From Panicum virgatum (lineage: Eukaryota; Streptophyta; Magnoliopsida; Poales; Poaceae), in NCBI RefSeq assembly GCF_016808335.1, contig NC_053153.1:14705033-14769032 (forward strand): a DNA stretch of 64,000 nt. Reading direction: 5' to 3'. This document shows positions 59,105-64,000 of the stretch, piece by piece. A program made the translations under genes and the position numbers. The notes under the pieces are model-generated. The model did no database searches and was not told the origin of the DNA. It saw nothing but the letters and a program-made list of their open reading frames with translations. Numbering within the stretch: position 1 is the first letter of the stretch; each line of letters starts with the position of its first letter.

Positions 59105-59588
59105 CTATTTCCTCCGTCTCACAAAACAAGTCAGTCTAGGATTCAAAATTTGTCCCAAAAAATAAATCATCTTACCCTATTTAGAAACTGCATGTACATA
59201 CAAGAATCAATTAGTGCCAAATATAGATAATAAATAAAGGCAAACATGATCATTTTACCCTTTTTCTTAATTTGTACTAAAATTTCTAGGATGACTTGTT
59301 TTTTTGGGACGGAGAGAGTAGGCAATTATACCCGTACGTTGCTACAAACAAAATTAGTATAGGTATCAGATACGTATTAGTGCACATACATTGCTATGGA
59401 CAAAGTTAGTATAAGTATTGGATACGTATTAGTGCCCATGCGTTAATTTTTAGAGATATATGTGATCGAGTCGTGGACGGAGGACTAATCCAACTCGTCT
59501 ACGGGGATGGATCCACCTGTCAATGACATGCAACAGACCAAACTAAAAATTTAGACGGAAATCTTACTCATATTATAATAAATATAGA
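59105..59588 (-). mobile_element. Helitron unit in opposite orientation
   Basis: On the minus strand it starts TCTATATTTATTATAATATG after a host A. It ends GGGTATAATTGCCTAG before a host T once the nested Stowaway (59108-59318) and one TA are removed. It is related to units 1-3. Confidence 0.65.
59108..59318. mobile_element. Stowaway-type MITE inside a Helitron terminus
   Basis: The ends TTTCCTCCGTCTCACAAAAC and GGGACGGAGAGAG are flanked by TA on both sides (59106-59107, 59319-59320). The target TA lies within the CTAG end of the minus-strand Helitron. Confidence 0.85.
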
Positions 59589-60096
59589 TACAAATAAAAT
59601 GGAGCACACACGATCACACCAAGGTAATACACCCTGACGGGCCGCCAACTATATGTTGAACAAACATTATGCTCACTAGCTATCACACTCACACCAGCAT
59701 ATAGGAATCTAGCTAATGGTCTTGGATGAAGACTGCAGAGCAGAGCCAGCATGCTCTTCTTCACACCGTTGTACTCGGCCTGCATCCTTCCTCCTTCCCT
59801 TGGGCGAAACAGCCGAACAACACACGATGGAAGGCGAAACCTGAAAGTATAGAGCACTTCTGCTTCAACTGAGCAAGACAAAGCTGGGCGCTTAAACGCT
59901 GCCGATTTAGCTCTGCTATTTCTTCCTCCCCTTCTTTTCATCCCAAAACATGCGAACTGACAGAAGTATAAATTATTTGTACGGGTGAACATTTGAAAAG
60001 GTCCGGGATCGCTGAGTCCCAGACACTGGAGGGCACCGACGGAGCCGAGTTGCCGTCAGAATGGCGCCCCGTAGAACACCGCCCATGCCGCACTTA
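59589..60096. other. Intergenic, no gene seen
   Basis: A minus-strand frame of about 139 codons shows no domain. I see no RNA or transposon structure. Confidence 0.4.
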
Positions 60097-60330
60097 GGGT
60101 GTGTTTAGCTGGTGAAAAAGTTTAGATTTTGGTACTGTAGTATATTTTGTTGTTATTTAACAAATAATGTTTAATTATAAACTAATTAGGTTTAAAGATT
60201 CAGCTCATACTAATCAATTAGACTGTGTAATTAGTTATTTTTTCAACTGCATTTAATACTCCATGCATATGTCCGAAGATTCAATTTGATAGGTATTGTG
60301 CAAAATTTTTTAGGAACTAAACAGAGCTCA
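60097..60330. mobile_element. Tourist-like MITE, copy 2
   Basis: The start GGGTGTGTTTAG follows TTA, and the end has AACTAAACAG. The interior is related to 25451-25670. The right boundary is uncertain by some bases. Confidence 0.7.
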
Positions 60331-61800
60331 GGGCATAAGGCATGTACAACAATGCAGACAGTTGTTGTCTGTTTGTTACAAACAGACAGTTTGTACAATG
60401 AGCTGTCTATTTAGCTGTCTGCAGGATAATTAATTCATCATTTGACACACAAACTCATGGTGATCTAGTGCATAATTGATTTTTATTGCCATTTTATTGC
60501 ATACATGAGAGAATGCACAATACATACAAATAATTCATACACACTTAGAAAAAGCATGTGTGTGTATATATGTTGACCGAATGAGATTCGTAAAATTGGC
60601 TACCTCTACTGTATATAAAAAGCGATGGAGGGTTTAATTTTGGGTGCACGGTTCGAAGCCGATTCAGAAAGCTGTAGACCTACATTTCATCTTCCTCGTG
60701 CTATTCATCCCCTTTTGCCTGGGCTCCGCCCCTCATTGAAATCCATCGTCCTCAAGCCGAGTCCCATCGATTCCTTAAAGCCACACCCCCACTAGCGACC
60801 CACAAGTCCATTCTAACCACTTCGAGCTCTCTTCCACCATAGCTGCCTACCATCGTCGCCCTTTTTCGTTCTGTGCATCGCCGTCCCAGGGCCTCCGGTG
60901 AGATCGATGTCCGGGACGTTTCCTTTGCGTCTGCTGTCATGTTGAGGGCAGTGGAGGTGCGTGTGGTGCTTGCGATTCCGTTGGCTCGCCGGGAGCGGTT
61001 CTGGCCGAGCTAGAACGCGGCTCTGGCCGCCGCCCGCCGCCGCGCCATGGGCACCATCGCGGGGAGCCCCCGCTCCGTTGAGGCGTGGTTGCGCATGAGG
61101 GTCGGGAGAGTTCCTGGAGGCGTGGGGGAACTAGCCGTGCAGTTGTCGGGGCAATCCTCGCCGTAGTTCGGGAGATGCAGAGGGAGTATTTCACAGGAGC
61201 GCGAAAGAGATTTTCACGGAGACGGCGCAAACCATGCGCGCAAAAGGAATCTCCACCATGTGCAGCAAATTTTTTGGCGCTGCCGTCTCCATGCATTGGG
61301 CCGTACAACGGGCGGTGGCCTCATCGAAATGCCTCGGAGCACGAGAACAGGTCGCAGATGAATGAGTCGACGAGGCCGCTCTAGGGATTTTGCGGTCGCT
61401 GCCCCTTTCTTTGCCGCCCCGTCTCTGGGAACTTTTCATCCATTTTTTTCCCGTCTTCCCTTTCTTCGCCGCCTTGATATAACGCTGAAAATGTAAGGAG
61501 ATCGTCGAGCCCAGCGGTTGAGTGAAATGTAGCAGTGTGCACGTACTGACTACTGAAGATCTTGATGCAGTTGGCCTCGTATTCGTTGAACTCGGGTATG
61601 GAGGAGGATTGAGGGAGCGTGCGTCACGTCGGTGCACAACTGTGCTAGCAGACTGTCTGAACTTCAGACTTTGAGGTGAACATGTCGGACAAGGAAAACC
61701 CTGTAGCCTGTGGTCCGTAGCTATCGGCCGGCACATGCAATGCAATTGCAAACGACGAAACTGTTGGCTTGAGCCATCACGCAACACTTAGGCCCTGTTT
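60331..61800. other. Intergenic with unassigned frames
   Basis: Frames of 60-200 codons on both strands at 60750-61790 show no recognisable domain or splice pattern, so I call no gene. This may be a decayed gene or gene fragment. Confidence 0.35.
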
Positions 61801-62159
61801 AAAACAGTTCCCACCCCGTAAACGCAAAAAAACCGTAAACACATTAAAATGAAAATGAATCTTGCTAATTTGAAGTACTAAATGAAGTCTATTTACAAAA
61901 CTTTTTGCATGGTTGGACTGTAAATCGCGAGACGAATCTAATGAGCCTACTTAATCCATGATTTGCAACATTGATGCTATAGTAACCATCCGCTAATTAT
62001 TGCTTAATTATGGATTAATTAGCATTATTAGATTCGTCTTGCGATTTACAACCCATCTGTGTAAAAAGTTTTATAAATAGATTTTATTTAGTACTTCAAA
62101 TTGGTAAGATTCCCACGCAAAATTTTTTTGCGTTTACAGGTAAAACGAACTGCAGGGCC
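61801..62159. mobile_element. Tourist-type MITE (PIF/Harbinger)
   Basis: The inverted ends GGCCCTGTTT and TGCAGGGCC are flanked by the 3-bp target duplication TTA (61798-61800, 62160-62162). The interior has long complementary halves (ATTAGATTCGTCTTGCGATT against its copy). Confidence 0.92.
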
Positions 62160-62793
62160 TTAACCGAGACAGGGATCACGAATCGAGGTGGATTTGTGCC
62201 GCTACTGCACGCAGAAGATGTTCAAGTCCCTCCTCCGCTCGAACACGCGATCTGACCCGTGACGGCAGGCAAAACTACGGTCCATTTGCTCGTGCCCAAG
62301 TGTTCCTTGCCTGCAAAACTGGTAAACCTCTGTTTTCTTGGGTCCGTCTCCGTCCAGCCAAACAAGAAACAACAAGTGATTGATTCTTCTTAGTCATTTT
62401 GGATCTGCTTGGTTGTATGCTAAAATATAGATATACTAACTTTTCTTTTACCAAAATCTTAATAAATTTTAAATAAGTTTAGAATTGTATTTAGCTAGGT
62501 AGACTGTTTTTAGCCTTCAATCAAATAATAATAAGTGCCAAAATTTATAGTCTTACCTATATTTAATATGCTAACATTTTAGAAGCGAACAATTTTTTTT
62601 TCAGGTAACAGTGGTGGTGCTTCAGATAGAAGCTTGAACCCGGAACGCTGTCAATGACAGATGGGCCCCTTGTTCGTTATCTGTACGAGCCTCCACGCCT
62701 CCAAAACCTCACCTGCGACTCTGCGAGCACCCTATTGCAGAATCCTCGGCTCCACCACGTGTGCGCGCTCGCTCGCACGGGCGCCGCACCTCA
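62160..62793. promoter_or_regulatory. Upstream region of NOL
   Basis: Promoter and 5' UTR of NOL by position. 62412-62590 has weakly complementary AT-rich ends and may be a decayed MITE. No distinct TATA box was chosen. Confidence 0.35.
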
Positions 62794-64000
62794 ATGGCCG
62801 CAAGCGCCGCCGCCCACCTCCCGCTCCGGGCCCCCATGCGCGTGGGCGCCGCGCCGTCCCGGCCATCCGCCGCCGCTGTGGCGGGGCTCCGCGGCCGGCC
62901 GGAGCGGTGCGGGCTAGCGGCCGCGCCGAGAGGCGGGCGGGGACTTGGCGGGGTGCGGGCGGATGCTGTGTCAGGCGGCGGCGGCGGCGGCGGCGGCGGA
63001 GGGGGGCCGAGGGAGACCATGCTGCCGCCTTACAATGTCCTCATCACGGGCTCAACGAAAGGTTGGCAGCTCGGTTATTGCGAATTTTCCTTTGGCCGGG
63101 GAGGTTCTGCATTTCTGAATTCATGCTTATATTCAGCGACAATGCGTGCAATCTGAATACCAACCGGTGACTACTGAGGTGTCTAAATGAATGTTTGCAG
63201 TCTGGCCCTTTCACCCAATCAATGGTCAATGGAAGCTTGACCTTGAAATTTCATAACAATTGATTGCAGGCTCTGTTTGCAGGAACATAAACTTTGGATA
63301 CACATACAGCTAGTAAAAGAAAAAAGAAAAAAAATGAAAAAACGACGAAGTTCAGGCATATCGTAATTACTTCACCTTGTACAATTTATTTCGTAACGAT
63401 AAAAAGTAGTGGATAAGAGTGGAAAGCTCGTTTCTTTGATCTTACCCAGTGGTTTTCTATATTCTTACGCAGGTATAGGATACGCGTTGGCAAGGAAGTT
63501 TCTGGAGGCTGGTGATAATGTTGTAATCTGCTCAAGATCAGGTATATGAGGAAGTATCATTGATATTATGCGACGTGTACTTTTAACTTGGTATACCTCT
63601 AGCCTGCATTTGCAAATTAATCTGCATAGTCGCCCGCCTCTTTTTTATTTTTCCTTTTTACTCTTTTTCCAGTTTGGTGATATAATGATCTATCATTACT
63701 ATATGTGCCATCCATCTCTTGCCATCTGATCTGACATCTCCTGCACTTCCGGTTATGTCTCACAAAAGGTTCTCAGTGTGCCAGATCTTTTGGGTCAATG
63801 ATCTGTCAAAGAAGTCATTACTGAATTCTTTTTACTAAATAGCCAAATGTTATTAAGCTACTTCTGAAAATATAGGATGAAAAAGCGAGCAAGCAATAAA
63901 TTACAATTGATACCAGTTCAGTCGTTCCTTGACATGCAGTCTCTCTTCTACAGCTGAAAAGGTTGAATCTGTGGTCAGTGACTTGAAAAGGGTATACGGA
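62794..64000 (+). CDS. NOL: Chlorophyll(ide) b reductase NOL, 5' part (continues past window)
   Basis: Three exons are visible: 62794-63061, 63473-63541 and 63954 to the window end, all in phase with GT-AG introns. The first about 60-75 residues are Ala/Arg/Gly-rich and acid-poor, as in a chloroplast transit peptide, and include an 11-Gly run. The SDR Rossmann fold then begins: YNVLITGSTKGIGYALARKF (TGxxxGxG motif), DNVVICSRS, EKVESVVSDLKRVYG. This wording matches NOL (NYC1-like), which with NYC1 reduces chlorophyll b to 7-hydroxymethyl chlorophyll a on thylakoids during leaf senescence. ATG 62794 was chosen as the first one in frame before the transit peptide. The catalytic YxxxK lies beyond the window. 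Confidence 0.9.

Noticed and set aside
61191..61787. Minus-strand frame of 198 codons
   Set aside because: No domain or conserved motif and low-complexity composition. Kept as unassigned intergenic.

Overview
The window is nuclear DNA from a grass, most likely a panicoid such as Setaria, Panicum, Sorghum or Miscanthus. The evidence is a handful of intron-bearing plant genes separated by nested transposable elements of types typical of grasses: Tat and Tekay Ty3/gypsy, Ale-like Ty1/copia, Stowaway and Tourist MITEs, MULEs, Helitrons, a LINE and a SINE. I did not fix the species.

Layout. 1-12060 is a decayed Tat-type Ty3/gypsy element. It has a deleted gag, a frameshifted pol, a decayed antisense gene near its 3' end and a hAT MITE in its 3' LTR. 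12061-16000 holds a Stowaway MITE and a 1.4-kb element with long inverted ends. 16345-16653 (-) is a small KS-type dehydrin. 17-19 kb holds a tRNA-derived SINE and a short Helitron. 19615-22891 (-) is a six-exon p23 co-chaperone and 26911-30134 (+) is a four-exon membrin SNARE. These two are head to head, and a 2.3-kb MULE with a 9-bp target duplication lies 113 bp upstream of the p23 start codon. 31-33.2 kb holds a Helitron and a nearly perfect 1.1-kb palindrome with an extra third arm. 33963-35765 (+) is a plant cysteine oxidase with an apparent one-base frameshift near its C-terminus. 37596-42470 is a complete copia element with an uninterrupted 1435-codon ORF. 44304-45551 (-) is a divergent intronless NAC transcription factor. 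46191-58631 is a very young Tekay-type gypsy element (-) that splits a cluster of Helitron copies. The right end carries MITEs and the first three exons of NOL (chlorophyll b reductase) from 62794.

The host genes are unrelated and do not form a pathway. They cover stress protection (dehydrin), Hsp90 co-chaperone function (p23), Golgi membrane fusion (membrin), oxygen sensing (PCO), transcription (NAC) and chlorophyll breakdown (NOL). The most informative features are layered insertion events that can be ordered in time, a MULE that replaced the region immediately upstream of p23, the palindromic element, and a roughly 90-bp module shared by two otherwise unrelated inverted-repeat elements.

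All exon boundaries were read by eye from splice sites and protein continuity. Family assignments rest on motif recognition, not on database searches.
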